Assembly (NCBI RefSeq): GCF_017583065.1
Contig: NZ_JAGEVL010000003.1
Span: forward strand, 124,001 to 188,000
Direction of reading: 5' to 3'
Origin: Staphylococcus shinii
GTDB lineage: Bacteria > Bacillota > Bacilli > Staphylococcales > Staphylococcaceae
Length of the DNA: 64,000 bases
Below, piece after piece: positions 28,539-36,797 of the stretch. The notes below the pieces were generated by a model. It saw only the letters and a list, made by a program, of their open reading frames with translations. It did no database searches and had not been told where the DNA came from. Positions within the stretch are counted from its first letter, which is position 1; every line of letters begins with the position of its first letter. The translations under genes and the position numbers were made by a program.

Positions 28539-28616
28539 ATCGCATCCTCCTCCGTTAGATATGATGACTGTAATCATAAAGTTAGCTTTCTCTAACACAT
28601 CGTTGTAATACTCATT

Positions 28617-28671
28617 AAAAAAGCCGACAATATATAATAAACCTCCGTCGATTTATTATTATTGTCGGCTT
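28617..28671 (-). promoter_or_regulatory. Attenuator-like terminator in the mpsABC leader
   Basis: AAGCCGACAAT and its complement form an 11-bp stem around about 29 nt; on the minus strand the stem is followed by TTTTTT. It stands 80 nt before the mpsA start and downstream of a good minus-strand promoter, so it would halt transcription before the operon unless overcome. The loop contains CGACGGAGG, a purine-rich segment. It could instead end a separate small RNA. Confidence 0.6.
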
Positions 28672-28910
28672 CATTACAACGCACGCTAATACTTTATGCA
28701 GTGATTTGTTTTGCTACCTATATATGTATGTTGTTTTTAAATTTATAAATTAAGTTAAATTATTTTACATATGTCGTATGATTTTCACTTTCTACTTCAA
28801 TTTGTTTACTTTTTCAATTTGTCAATATTTCTATTAACATCTTGCTAAAGCCCAAATAACCTAGTTCAAGCATACATCAACAACTATATTTATTTTTATT
28901 TAATATTACT

Positions 28911-28939
28911 AACATATACTTATAGTTCGTCATTGTCAA
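28911..28939 (-). promoter_or_regulatory. Probable mpsABC promoter
   Basis: On the minus strand a consensus TTGACA (28934–28939) and TATGTT (28911–28916) are 17 nt apart. Transcription would begin near 28904, giving a leader of about 365 nt before mpsA. A second TTGACA near 28816–28821 lacks a convincing −10. Confidence 0.6.
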
Positions 28940-29058
28940 GAAACAGCATTTTCAAACTAATAAAAAATAATAATCCATTTGAAATTTTATAAATACATAT
29001 TTAATATTTTTCAACTTAAATAATGATAAAATAATTACCAAACATGGAGGGATGGAAG

Positions 29059-29943
29059 TTGACGAAAAAAATTGATTACAACACTTATGGTTTTAGATTT
29101 AAAGGAGATTATCAATATAATGTTGCTGGTTTAAGTGCAATTGGTTTTGAACTCATACAAAGTTCAAGTTATCGATGGCATGGTTTGCACAGAGGTGAAA
29201 AAGATGTGTACATTTTTCAATATACAACTCGAGGTTATGGTGCAATTTCAATAGACGAAAAAAATTATCAACTTGCTAAAGATGATGCTTTTTTTGTTCG
29301 TGTACCAAGTAATCATTGTTACTATCTTCCCAATCATTCGAGTGAATGGGAATTTGTCTATTTTACAATTTATGGCGAAGAAGTTAGTAGATTATTTAAT
29401 AGAATTGTATCTACGCATGGAAATATCCTAAAACTCCCTATTAATTCTGAACCCATCACACATATTATAGAAACATTGCAAAAAATAGACGCTGTGGGCA
29501 TTAAACATGGGTACGAATCTTCGTCGTGTGCCTATACATTTATGATGAAATGTATAGAGTATCTCGAATATGGTTTGCAGAAATCTAATAATTACCCTCT
29601 TCCCACCATAAAAGCAATTAATTTTATAGAAAATCATTATCAACAAGACATTACATTAGACGATATAGTAGCAGTTACTGGGTTATCAAAATATCATTTT
29701 AGCCGCCAATTTCACAAAGTCGTGAATGATACGCCTATTAATTTTTTAACTAAAATTAGAATTAAAAATTCATTAATTTTATTAACTAAAAGTTCTCAAA
29801 GTATTGAATCTATTGCATATGAAGTAGGTTACGCTTCTAGTAATTATTTTAGTAAAGTTTTCAAGAAAATTGTTGGTATAACTCCTAATAACTATCGAAA
29901 AAATACTACGATTATGCCAGTTGATAAATTGTTCATCGATTAA
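29059..29943 (+). CDS. AraC-family regulator, probably of alpha-galactoside use
   Basis: A 294-residue transcription factor with an N-terminal cupin-like sensor domain (about residues 10–160, DDAFFVRVPSNHCYYLP) and two C-terminal helix-turn-helix motifs (DITLDDIVAVTGLSKYHFSR and SIESIAYEVGYASSNYFSKVF). This layout matches sugar-responsive activators such as MsmR and RafR. I prefer TTG at 29059, with GGAGG 8 nt upstream; the earlier ATG at 29044 lies inside the ribosome binding site. It is followed on the same strand by an alpha-galactosidase and a sugar symporter, which it likely activates in the presence of an alpha-galactoside. The inducer is inferred from neighbours only. Confidence 0.9.
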   Translation: MTKKIDYNTYGFRFKGDYQYNVAGLSAIGFELIQSSSYRWHGLHRGEKDVYIFQYTTRGYGAISIDEKNYQLAKDDAFFVRVPSNHCYYLPNHSSEWEFVYFTIYGEEVSRLFNRIVSTHGNILKLPINSEPITHIIETLQKIDAVGIKHGYESSSCAYTFMMKCIEYLEYGLQKSNNYPLPTIKAINFIENHYQQDITLDDIVAVTGLSKYHFSRQFHKVVNDTPINFLTKIRIKNSLILLTKSSQSIESIAYEVGYASSNYFSKVFKKIVGITPNNYRKNTTIMPVDKLFID

Positions 29944-30115
29944 TAAAGAGCAATATATTACCCTTTTCAATATTATTTACGCTTGTTTGTCCTCAAAATA
30001 ATGTCTAACCTATACATAAGCTATAGTGGTACCAGAAAATTTTCGCTTTATATTTTTAAAAATAGACCGTATTAATTATCATTCGGTTTTGAAATAAAAC
30101 TAGGAGGCATGATTA

Positions 30116-31414
30116 ATGGATAAAATTACATTTCTAGGTGCAGGAAGTACTGTATTTGCCAAAAATGTACTAGGCGATTGTATGACAGTTGAGGCATTAC
30201 AACATTTTGAATTTGCTTTATATGACATAGATGAGCAACGATTACATGATTCAGAAATGATGTTAAACAACTTAAAGAAAAATTTACATTCGAATATTAC
30301 TGTGAAAGCATACCATAATCGTAAGGACGCATTATCAGGAGCAAAATATATCATAAATGCAATACAAGTAGGCGGATATGATCCCGCTACAATTACTGAT
30401 TTTGAAATACCCAAAAAATATAACTTAAGACAAACTATCGCTGATACATTAGGTATTGGAGGTATTTTCCGTAATTTAAGAACAATACCAGTAATGCAAG
30501 CATTTGCCGATGATATAAAAGAAGTATGTCCAGATGCTTGGTTTTTAAATTATACAAATCCGATGGCAGTTTTAACTAATATAATGCTAAAAGAAGGTAT
30601 TAAAACGGTTGGACTTTGCCATAGTGTCCAAGTATGTACGAATGACTTATTGGATTCATTAGATTTGCCAAAAGATAATATACAATCTAAGATTGCTGGA
30701 ATTAATCACATGGCTTGGTTACTTGAAATCAAACAAAATGGCACAGACTTATATCCAGAAATCAAAAAGCGTGCCAAAGCAAAACAAAAATCAAAACATG
30801 ACGATATGGTTCGTTTTGAAATTTTAGATAAATTTGGATTTTATGTTACAGAGTCATCTGAACATAACGCAGAATATCATCCTTACTTTATTAAAAATCT
30901 GTACCCAGAATTAATTGGCGATTACAATATTCCGTTAGATGAATACCCTCGTCGTTGCATAAATCAAATAGAAGAATGGTCACAAATGCGAGATGATATA
31001 GTCAACGATCAAAACCTGACTCATCGACGTTCTAACGAATATGGTTCTTATATTATTGAAGCAATGGAAACAAATAAACCATTTAAAATTGGCGGCAATG
31101 TATTAAATACTGGAGGTTTAATAAGCAATCTACCTGAAAATGCAGTTGTCGAAGTTCCATGTTTAGTTGATGCAAGTGGTATAGCCCCCACTTATATAGG
31201 TGCCTTACCTGAGCAACTCGCAGCTCTAAATAGAACAAATATAAACACTCAATTATTAACAATAGAAGCTGCATTAACTAATGATAAATCAAAAGTTTAT
31301 CAAGCTGCTATGTTAGATCCACATACAGCCTCTGAACTATCTATCAACGATATTATCTCACTCTGTGATGATTTATTTGAAGCTCATGGTGATTGGCTTC
31401 CACCTTATAAATAA
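30116..31414 (+). CDS. melA: GH4-family alpha-galactosidase (MelA-like)
   Basis: A 432-residue NAD- and Mn-dependent glycosidase of family 4, which cleaves by transient oxidation and elimination. The NAD-binding start is ITFLGAGSTVFAKN; the metal/substrate signature is FLNYTNPMAVLT followed by GLCHSVQ with the metal-binding Cys, then AGINHMAWLL with the conserved Asn and His. These fit MelA-type alpha-galactosidases (melibiose, raffinose) better than 6-phospho-glycosidases, since the neighbour is a proton- or sodium-coupled symporter and not a phosphotransferase system. AGGAGG lies 8 nt before the ATG. A terminator follows, so melB may be transcribed less or from its own promoter. Confidence 0.9.
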   Translation: MDKITFLGAGSTVFAKNVLGDCMTVEALQHFEFALYDIDEQRLHDSEMMLNNLKKNLHSNITVKAYHNRKDALSGAKYIINAIQVGGYDPATITDFEIPKKYNLRQTIADTLGIGGIFRNLRTIPVMQAFADDIKEVCPDAWFLNYTNPMAVLTNIMLKEGIKTVGLCHSVQVCTNDLLDSLDLPKDNIQSKIAGINHMAWLLEIKQNGTDLYPEIKKRAKAKQKSKHDDMVRFEILDKFGFYVTESSEHNAEYHPYFIKNLYPELIGDYNIPLDEYPRRCINQIEEWSQMRDDIVNDQNLTHRRSNEYGSYIIEAMETNKPFKIGGNVLNTGGLISNLPENAVVEVPCLVDASGIAPTYIGALPEQLAALNRTNINTQLLTIEAALTNDKSKVYQAAMLDPHTASELSINDIISLCDDLFEAHGDWLPPYK

Positions 31415-31422
31415 AATCTTAC

Positions 31423-31468
31423 ACCAGACCTGTGATTACTTAATCAGATGAGCAGTGTCTGGTTTTTT
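31423..31468 (+). terminator. Terminator between melA and the sugar symporter gene
   Basis: ACCAGAC and its complement GTCTGGT pair around a 27-nt loop with partial internal pairing, followed by TTTTTT. It divides the melA and symporter transcripts. Confidence 0.75.
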
Positions 31469-31511
31469 ACAAAAGTTTTCACTATTAAAATTGAAAAGTT
31501 ATATATATCTA

Positions 31512-31550
31512 AAAACTTAAGAACTTTGTTTATATAACTACTTAAGTTTT
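31512..31550. promoter_or_regulatory. Inverted repeat in front of the symporter gene
   Basis: AAAACTTAAG at 31512–31521 is exactly complementary to CTTAAGTTTT at 31541–31550, with 19 nt between. It ends 18 nt before the chosen start of the symporter. It could be a dimeric regulator site or a leader hairpin that hides the ribosome binding site. Confidence 0.5.
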
Positions 31551-31567
31551 CTTATGAGGTGATTTAT

Positions 31568-32938
31568 TTGGAGCGACAAATAACGCGTAAAGAAAAATAT
31601 TCATTTGGCATTGGTGCTTTTGGTAAAGATTTAGTTGTTAACCTAATTGGTATATATCTTATGTACTATTTAACAGACATTTTAGGTATTACAGCTGGTT
31701 TTGTAGGAACATTATATTTTGTAGCTCGAATCTGGGATGCTATCAATGATCCTATTATGGGTATGATTGTAGATAAAACAAAAACAAAGTGGGGAAAATT
31801 CAGACCATGGTTAGTTATTGGCACTATTATCAATTCTATTGTAACCATTATACTATTTACAAATTTTGATTTGTCAGGCACCAGTCTATATGTATTTGTC
31901 ACAATAATGTATATCCTTTGGGGCATGACGTACACTATGATGGATGTTCCTTATTGGTCATGGTTACCAAATTTAACGAATAATCCAACCGAACGTGAAG
32001 AGGTGTCAGTGATTCCAAGGATTTTTGCAAGCCTAGCTAATTTAATTCTGGGTGCTATCGGTTTAAGTATTGTACTATTCTTGGATAATTTATTTGGAAA
32101 TGGTGATCAATCCATTGGCTTTTTAATACTCACAATCATTATAATTATCTTCTTTATTACAACAATGGGAATCACTGTTCGCAATGTTAAAGAAGCCCCT
32201 ACAAATATTGACACAGGTATTACATTACGTTTCAAAGACATATGGAGAATATTATTTACCAACAAAGAACTTTTGAATTATATCGGTATCCTAATCACCT
32301 TTTTCTTATGTACACAAATCATTGGAAATGTTCTTATTTATTATTTTAGCTATGTAGCTGAATCCAAGTTTTTATTTGCACTCTATAACGGTATGGGATT
32401 TGTAGAAATTCTTGCTTTAATTATGTTCCCAAGAGTTGCAAAATGGATTACACGAGAACGTATATTTCCTATTGCAACCTGTAGTGTAATAGTCGGACTA
32501 TTGATTTTGCTAGCTGCAAGTTACATTTCACCACAAGGCATATTGCCTGTTGTAGTAGGTACTACCTTTATCAAAATTGGCACTGGCTTCATTATGGGAA
32601 TAATCACCGTTTCAATCGCAGACGTAATTGATTATAGTGAAATGAAGTTCGGACAAAGAAATGAAAGTGTTATCACATCTACTCAGACCTTCTTAATGAA
32701 AACGGCTATGGCCATTTCCGGTTTAATTACTGGTTGGAGTTTAACACTTTTAGGTTATCAACCGGGAGTTCAACAAAACGAATTCACAAAAAATGGATTG
32801 CGTTTCATTATGGTTATACTCCCAATAATTTGTATAACAGCTAGTTTTATTATTTATAAATGGAGTTATAAATTAAAAGGTGCATATATAAAAGATGTGG
32901 TTAATGTATTAAATCTAAGAAAAAGTAAAAAAGAATAA
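31568..32938 (+). CDS. GPH-family sugar:cation symporter (MelB-like)
   Basis: A 456-residue transporter with about 12 membrane helices. The text YYLTDILGITAGFVGTLYFV, WDAINDPIMGMIVDKTKTKWGKFRPW (the two conserved Asp residues of the cation site) and DVPYWSW is typical of the glycoside–pentoside–hexuronide family. With the adjacent alpha-galactosidase, import of melibiose or a related alpha-galactoside with Na+ or H+ is likely. I prefer TTG at 31568; GTG at 31559 overlaps the GAGGTGA ribosome binding site. It is last in the regulator–glycosidase–symporter set. Confidence 0.9.
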   Translation: MERQITRKEKYSFGIGAFGKDLVVNLIGIYLMYYLTDILGITAGFVGTLYFVARIWDAINDPIMGMIVDKTKTKWGKFRPWLVIGTIINSIVTIILFTNFDLSGTSLYVFVTIMYILWGMTYTMMDVPYWSWLPNLTNNPTEREEVSVIPRIFASLANLILGAIGLSIVLFLDNLFGNGDQSIGFLILTIIIIIFFITTMGITVRNVKEAPTNIDTGITLRFKDIWRILFTNKELLNYIGILITFFLCTQIIGNVLIYYFSYVAESKFLFALYNGMGFVEILALIMFPRVAKWITRERIFPIATCSVIVGLLILLAASYISPQGILPVVVGTTFIKIGTGFIMGIITVSIADVIDYSEMKFGQRNESVITSTQTFLMKTAMAISGLITGWSLTLLGYQPGVQQNEFTKNGLRFIMVILPIICITASFIIYKWSYKLKGAYIKDVVNVLNLRKSKKE

Positions 32939-32958
32939 TCTGGTTATCCACTGTGAAA

Positions 32959-32987
32959 TTGATAAACCAAAATGACTGGTCTATAGA
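32959..32987 (+). promoter_or_regulatory. Promoter of the putative antisense RNA at the 33-kb peptide locus
   Basis: TTGATA (32959–32964) and TATAGA (32982–32987) with a 17-nt spacer. Transcription would start near 32994 and run toward the shared hairpin at 33013–33052. Confidence 0.6.
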
Positions 32988-32993
32988 ACCTTA

Positions 32994-33052
32994 GTCGCTA
33001 ATATTTAAAAATACACCCCCTTACTATCTCAAATAGCGAGGGGGTTGGTGTT
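32994..33052 (+). ncRNA. Putative short antisense-type RNA ending in a shared terminator
   Basis: Defined by the promoter just upstream and the ACACCCCC stem-loop at 33013–33052. The core of that hairpin matches the terminator of the PepA1-like locus at 41.2 kb in 23 of 27 positions (CCCCT[C/T]ACTA…CAAATAG[T/C]GAGGGG). It faces the small peptide gene on the other strand, as in Fst/PepA1 type I systems. Unlike that locus, I see no direct repeat matching the peptide's translation start, so its target mechanism is unproven. Confidence 0.5.
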
Positions 33053-33063
33053 ATTTAAGTATA

Positions 33064-33132
33064 CTATTTAAGTGAAATTAAAAAATCTAAGATCTTTTCC
33101 AATAAGTCTGATGCAGTATCTGTATCTGGCAT
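33064..33132 (-). CDS. 22-residue amphipathic peptide, candidate type I toxin or phenol-soluble-modulin-like peptide
   Basis: A tiny gene with a well-placed ribosome binding site (GGGAGTGA, 6 nt before ATG). The peptide has an acidic start (MPDTDTAS) and an amphipathic helix DLLEKILDFLISLK at residues 9–22, with hydrophobic residues on one face. No cleavable signal is present. A minus-strand promoter lies about 53 nt upstream, a hairpin caps the transcript's 5' end, and a bidirectional terminator follows the stop by 11 nt. This architecture is that of a type I toxin messenger, but the peptide itself does not match PepA1, SprG or the PSM peptides I can recall. It could be toxin, cytolysin or signal. 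Confidence 0.6.
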   Translation of the reverse strand: MPDTDTASDLLEKILDFLISLK

Positions 33133-33165
33133 GAAAATCACTCCCAACTATTGTAACGTTATGTT

Positions 33166-33183
33166 AGCGTTTACTTAAACGCT
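33166..33183 (-). promoter_or_regulatory. 5'-end hairpin of the 22-residue peptide transcript
   Basis: AGCGTTTA and TAAACGCT form a perfect 8-bp stem with a 2-nt centre, right at the predicted transcription start (near 33185). Such capping stems stabilise type I toxin messengers; it could also be an operator on DNA. Confidence 0.5.
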
Positions 33184-33191
33184 TATTAGTT

Positions 33192-33220
33192 AGTATAATA
33201 GTAAATTTTAACTTATACAA
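33192..33220 (-). promoter_or_regulatory. Promoter of the 22-residue peptide gene
   Basis: On the minus strand TTGTAT (33215–33220), 17-nt spacer, TATACT (33192–33197). It points at the peptide gene and converges with the plus-strand promoter at 32959–32987. Confidence 0.6.
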
Positions 33221-33321
33221 ATTTTTTATATAAAAATTACTTAAGTTTTATTATTATATAAGTAATTACACATATTATATCATTATCATTTTTTGCAATA
33301 TATAAATTATATTTATAATAA

Positions 33322-33361
33322 TAGCCACCTATTTCAGAACTTTGTCTAAAACAAGTGGCTA
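33322..33361. terminator. Terminator after the alcohol dehydrogenase gene
   Basis: TAGCCAC and GTGGCTA close a long stem-loop 60 nt beyond the dehydrogenase stop. On the minus strand the tail is TTATTATAAAT, weakly T-rich. It separates the dehydrogenase from the small peptide locus. Confidence 0.55.
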
Positions 33362-33420
33362 CTATAATATACTTTAAAATTATTTTAAAGCACGTTAGAT
33401 ATTAATTAAATTCAAGTTAA

Positions 33421-34461
33421 TTACATTGTGCTTGTATCGATAACAAAGCGATATTTAACATCAGATGCTAAAACTCTTTCATAAGCTTCATCTATTTGAT
33501 CAGCTGAAATCATTTCAATTTGAGGTTTGATATTGTGTTCAGCACAGAAGTCTAACATCTCTTGTGTTTCACGTATACCTCCTATAGCTGATCCAGCAAA
33601 TGATCTACGGTGGCCAATTAAATTTGCAACTCTTAATGAGATTGGTTCCGCTGGCGCCCCAACGTTAACAATTGTACCGTCTAATGTCAGCAATTTAAGA
33701 TAATCATCTAATTGCAAGTTTGCACTTACTGTATTGATAATTAAGTCAAAAGTTTTTGGTAGTTGCTCAAATGTAGATTCATCACTTGTTGCATAGTAAT
33801 GTGTTGCACCTAATTTCAAACCATCTTCTTTTTTATTTAACGTTTGTGATAATACAGTAACTTCTGCGCCCATGGCGTTTGCAATTTGAACAGCCATGTG
33901 TCCTAAACCGCCCATACCGATGATTGCTACTTTTTTACCTTCACTTGCTTTCCAATGATTTAAAGGTGAATAAGTAGTAATACCCGCACAAAGTAATGGA
34001 GCTGCAGCATCTAAACCGATATTATCAGGAATACGTAATACAAAATCTTCATGTACTACAATATGTGTTGAATAACCGCCTTGTGTCGGTTCACCATATC
34101 TATCCGTACCTGCGTATGTGCCAACCATTCCTTTTAAACAATATTGTTCTTCGCCGTTTTGACAATTTTCGCATTCGCCACAAGAATCAACCATGCAACC
34201 AACACCGACACGATCATCTACTTCATACTTACTCACTTCTGACCCAACTTCTTTAACAATACCTGCAATTTCATGACCTGGCACTAGTGGATAGTGAACT
34301 GGCCCCCACTCACCATGTGCAGTATGAATATCGGAATGACATATACCTGCATATTTAATCTCAATTAATACATCATGTGTATCAAGATCACGTCTTTTAA
34401 TTTCTGTTGCATGAAAATTAGAATCCGGCCCGTTAACCGCTCTAGCTTTAGCATTAACCAT
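33421..34461 (-). CDS. Zinc-dependent NAD(P) alcohol dehydrogenase, YahK/cinnamyl-alcohol-dehydrogenase type
   Basis: A 346-residue medium-chain dehydrogenase that interconverts alcohols and aldehydes. Catalytic zinc ligands are in GICHSDIH and GHEIAG; the four-Cys structural zinc site is [15 protein letters not shown]. The nucleotide fold shows [16 protein letters not shown] precedes the ATG by 9 nt. It is a single gene whose promoter has the overlong 19-bp spacer and central palindrome of MerR-type control, matching aldehyde- or electrophile-responsive AdhR/NmlR systems. Aldehyde detoxification is therefore the likely role. No adjacent regulator gene is present. Confidence 0.93.
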   Translation of the reverse strand: MVNAKARAVNGPDSNFHATEIKRRDLDTHDVLIEIKYAGICHSDIHTAHGEWGPVHYPLVPGHEIAGIVKEVGSEVSKYEVDDRVGVGCMVDSCGECENCQNGEEQYCLKGMVGTYAGTDRYGEPTQGGYSTHIVVHEDFVLRIPDNIGLDAAAPLLCAGITTYSPLNHWKASEGKKVAIIGMGGLGHMAVQIANAMGAEVTVLSQTLNKKEDGLKLGATHYYATSDESTFEQLPKTFDLIINTVSANLQLDDYLKLLTLDGTIVNVGAPAEPISLRVANLIGHRRSFAGSAIGGIRETQEMLDFCAEHNIKPQIEMISADQIDEAYERVLASDVKYRFVIDTSTM

Positions 34462-34518
34462 AAAATAATTCCTCCAGTACTTATCCTATTTGAAGACTTT
34501 TCAACTTCTTCGCTTAAC

Positions 34519-34549
34519 ATCATAGCGTTTAGAGTTAACTCTAGTCTAA
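34519..34549 (-). promoter_or_regulatory. MerR-type promoter and operator of the alcohol dehydrogenase
   Basis: On the minus strand TTAGAC (34544–34549) and TATGAT (34519–34524) are 19 nt apart, with the perfect palindrome TAGAGTTAACTCTA at 34530–34543 filling the spacer. This layout and sequence resemble operators of AdhR/NmlR proteins, which untwist overlong spacers. Confidence 0.75.
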
Positions 34550-34692
34550 AAAACAGCCTATATATTGAGAAGTAATTATTCATGGTTTATAACTAAGAAA
34601 TCCAACTTATTTATATATGAACTGAAATCAGTTCCAAAAAGCATTGCAAAATAATTAAAATTTATTTCTAAACATCTATATCAAAACATATT

Positions 34693-34748
34693 AAAAAGAG
34701 TAGAAAGAAAATCATATTGCTCAAATATGACTTCCTTCCTACTCTCTT
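34693..34748 (-). terminator. Terminator of the tctCBA operon
   Basis: A long stem-loop with outer arms AAGAGTAG/CTACTCTCTT and inner complementary GTCATATTTGAGCAATATGA. On the minus strand it is followed by TTTTTAATAT. It lies about 85 nt past the tctA stop. Confidence 0.75.
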
Positions 34749-34833
34749 ATAATTAAATAATTAATTCGCACTTAATAAAGAACGAAAATAATCGCATTTT
34801 ATATTCATAATTTTAAATATATCTATTTTCACA

Positions 34834-36327
34834 TTATCTTTTTACTTTTTTAAAGCCTTTTATAATTAGTGGATAGAACAATGCTAAAATTGTCATTAAT
34901 AATAATACAATACTTATCGGTGACCCTATAAATATATCTAATATATTATTATTACTTACTATTAAACTTTTACGAAAGTTTTGTTCCATATCTGACCCAA
35001 TTATAGCAGCTAAAATTAAAGGCGCGATTGGGAAATCTAATAACTTCATTACTAAACCGATAACACCGAAGATTATTAAAATATAAAAATCAGTTACACT
35101 GTACCCTAATGTATATGTACCTATAAATGCAAGCACTAAAATAATTGGATATAAAACTTTAGGTGGTGTACGTAAAATTTTTAATAGTAAGCCGATTAAA
35201 GCAATGTTTAATATAACTAAAAAAATATTACCGATAAACATACTGTTAACAAGGGTCCATATTGTTTCAGGTTCATTTGCAAATAATAATGGACCTGGCT
35301 GTAAGCCTAACATCACCACAGCTCCTAATATAACAGCTGTGGTTCCAGACCCTGGGACCCCCATTGTTAATAAGGGAATCAAAGCACCGACTGATGCGGC
35401 GTTATTAGAAGATTCAGGTGCAGCCACACCTTCTATTTCTCCCTTCCCGAAATTTTTACCGTTTTTAGATATTTGCTTTTCTGTCGAATAACTTAACATT
35501 GCCGCAATAGAACCACCTGCTCCAGGTAGAACACCAATTAAGAAACCAATTGGGCTTTGACGAAACATCGCTCCACGTGTTTTTTTCCAATCTTCTCTAG
35601 ATAATTTCATTGATCCTACGTCGGTATTTGGTGGTTTTAAGGCATGTAGGTTCAAGTAGTTGTACAACACCTCTGCTACTGCATATACCCCTATTATAAC
35701 CACTAAGAAATCTATACCTTCACTTAAATGTGGAACATCAAACGTAAAACGATAAATGCTTGTCTGCAAGTCCACGCCTACAGTACTAATAATTAGTCCA
35801 ATACTTGTTGCAATAAATCCTTTGACCATCTTCCCCGATGACAACGTAACAATAGCTGAAAGTGTAAATAAAAATAATAAAAAATATTCTTGCGGACCAA
35901 ATTTTAAAGCAAAATCAGACAATGGTTTTGCTAGAACTATAAAACCAATAACTGCGATAATGCCACCAATTAATGAAGCTATAGCTGATATTGTAAGTGC
36001 TTTACCCGCTTCACCTTTTTTTGTCATTGGATAACCATCAAATGTAGCTGCAATAGCTGACCCATCACCTGGTGTGTTTAATAATATAGAGCTTCTAGAA
36101 CCTCCGTACATAGCGCCATAATAGATTGAGATCATCAAGATTAATGCACTTACAGGTTCCATACCAAAAGTAACTGGTATAAGTACTGCTACTGCAGTAG
36201 CGGGCCCTAATCCAGGCAACATTCCTACAACTGTACCTAGAAAGCCACCGATGAGCACCCATAAAAGATTCATCGGATGAAATGCTGTCGTTAATCCTTC
36301 CAAAAAACTACCAGTATCAATCCCCAT
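34834..36327 (-). CDS. tctA: Tripartite tricarboxylate transporter, large membrane subunit TctA
   Basis: A 497-residue permease with about 12 membrane helices. The signature GGFLGTVVGMLPGLGPATAVAVL (residues 22–44) and the repeat-related FLIGVLPGAGGSIAAMLSY in the second half form the two substrate-facing loops of the TctA family. With TctB and TctC it takes up a tricarboxylate (such as citrate) or a related acid using the ion gradient. AAGGAGG precedes the ATG by about 10 nt. It is last gene of tctC–tctB–tctA, 14 nt after tctB. The actual substrate cannot be read from sequence. Confidence 0.94.
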   Translation of the reverse strand: MGIDTGSFLEGLTTAFHPMNLLWVLIGGFLGTVVGMLPGLGPATAVAVLIPVTFGMEPVSALILMISIYYGAMYGGSRSSILLNTPGDGSAIAATFDGYPMTKKGEAGKALTISAIASLIGGIIAVIGFIVLAKPLSDFALKFGPQEYFLLFLFTLSAIVTLSSGKMVKGFIATSIGLIISTVGVDLQTSIYRFTFDVPHLSEGIDFLVVIIGVYAVAEVLYNYLNLHALKPPNTDVGSMKLSREDWKKTRGAMFRQSPIGFLIGVLPGAGGSIAAMLSYSTEKQISKNGKNFGKGEIEGVAAPESSNNAASVGALIPLLTMGVPGSGTTAVILGAVVMLGLQPGPLLFANEPETIWTLVNSMFIGNIFLVILNIALIGLLLKILRTPPKVLYPIILVLAFIGTYTLGYSVTDFYILIIFGVIGLVMKLLDFPIAPLILAAIIGSDMEQNFRKSLIVSNNNILDIFIGSPISIVLLLMTILALFYPLIIKGFKKVKR

Positions 36328-36341
36328 TCAAATAACCCTCC

Positions 36342-36785
36342 TTAAGGTAAACTAACATCCAGTAATTGTGAAAAGGTATACCATGCAATACCAGAAAAAA
36401 TTACTGTTACTAAAATATTTTGTAACCATCTTTTATAGCCATTAATTAAGAACATAATACATCCTAAAAATAGAATGGTTGAAATTAAAAATCCAAAACG
36501 TTCGAAAATAAAGGCATATATTATCGCTAAAATGATAGTCACTACAATGCGTATAAATGTACGTTTTTCAAGTAATTGTGAAAAAGCAGTAAATTTTTGG
36601 TGACGCTTTTTGAATTCTTGAAAAAAGTAAATAATACTCATTACAACAAGTAATAAACCGATTAGTAACGGAAAATACATAGGGCTGTTAGGATCGCCAA
36701 TATTTGATTTTGGTATATTTATAGTTAACACTATATAAATCACACCAAATAATATTAATACTAATGGAAAAACAAGTCGTGACAT
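36342..36785 (-). CDS. tctB: Tripartite tricarboxylate transporter, small membrane subunit TctB
   Basis: A 147-residue protein with four hydrophobic segments, the size and topology of TctB. Charged residues cluster after the second segment (QEFKKRHQK). TctB is the poorly conserved small partner of TctA and is assigned mainly from position between tctC and tctA and from topology. GGGGGAG lies 5 nt before the ATG, and tctC ends 12 nt upstream, so the genes are co-transcribed. Confidence 0.88.
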   Translation of the reverse strand: MSRLVFPLVLILFGVIYIVLTINIPKSNIGDPNSPMYFPLLIGLLLVVMSIIYFFQEFKKRHQKFTAFSQLLEKRTFIRIVVTIILAIIYAFIFERFGFLISTILFLGCIMFLINGYKRWLQNILVTVIFSGIAWYTFSQLLDVSLP

Positions 36786-36797
36786 TTATACTCCCCC

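Noticed and set aside
28539-28598. Longer N-terminus for mpsA from 28598
   Set aside because: The added residues cover the GGAGGAGG ribosome binding site and are not typical of the family; the ATG at 28538 is better placed.
29944-30115. cre site upstream of melA
   Set aside because: The region holds partial likeness (TTTTCGCTTTA) but no sequence fits the CcpA consensus at enough positions.
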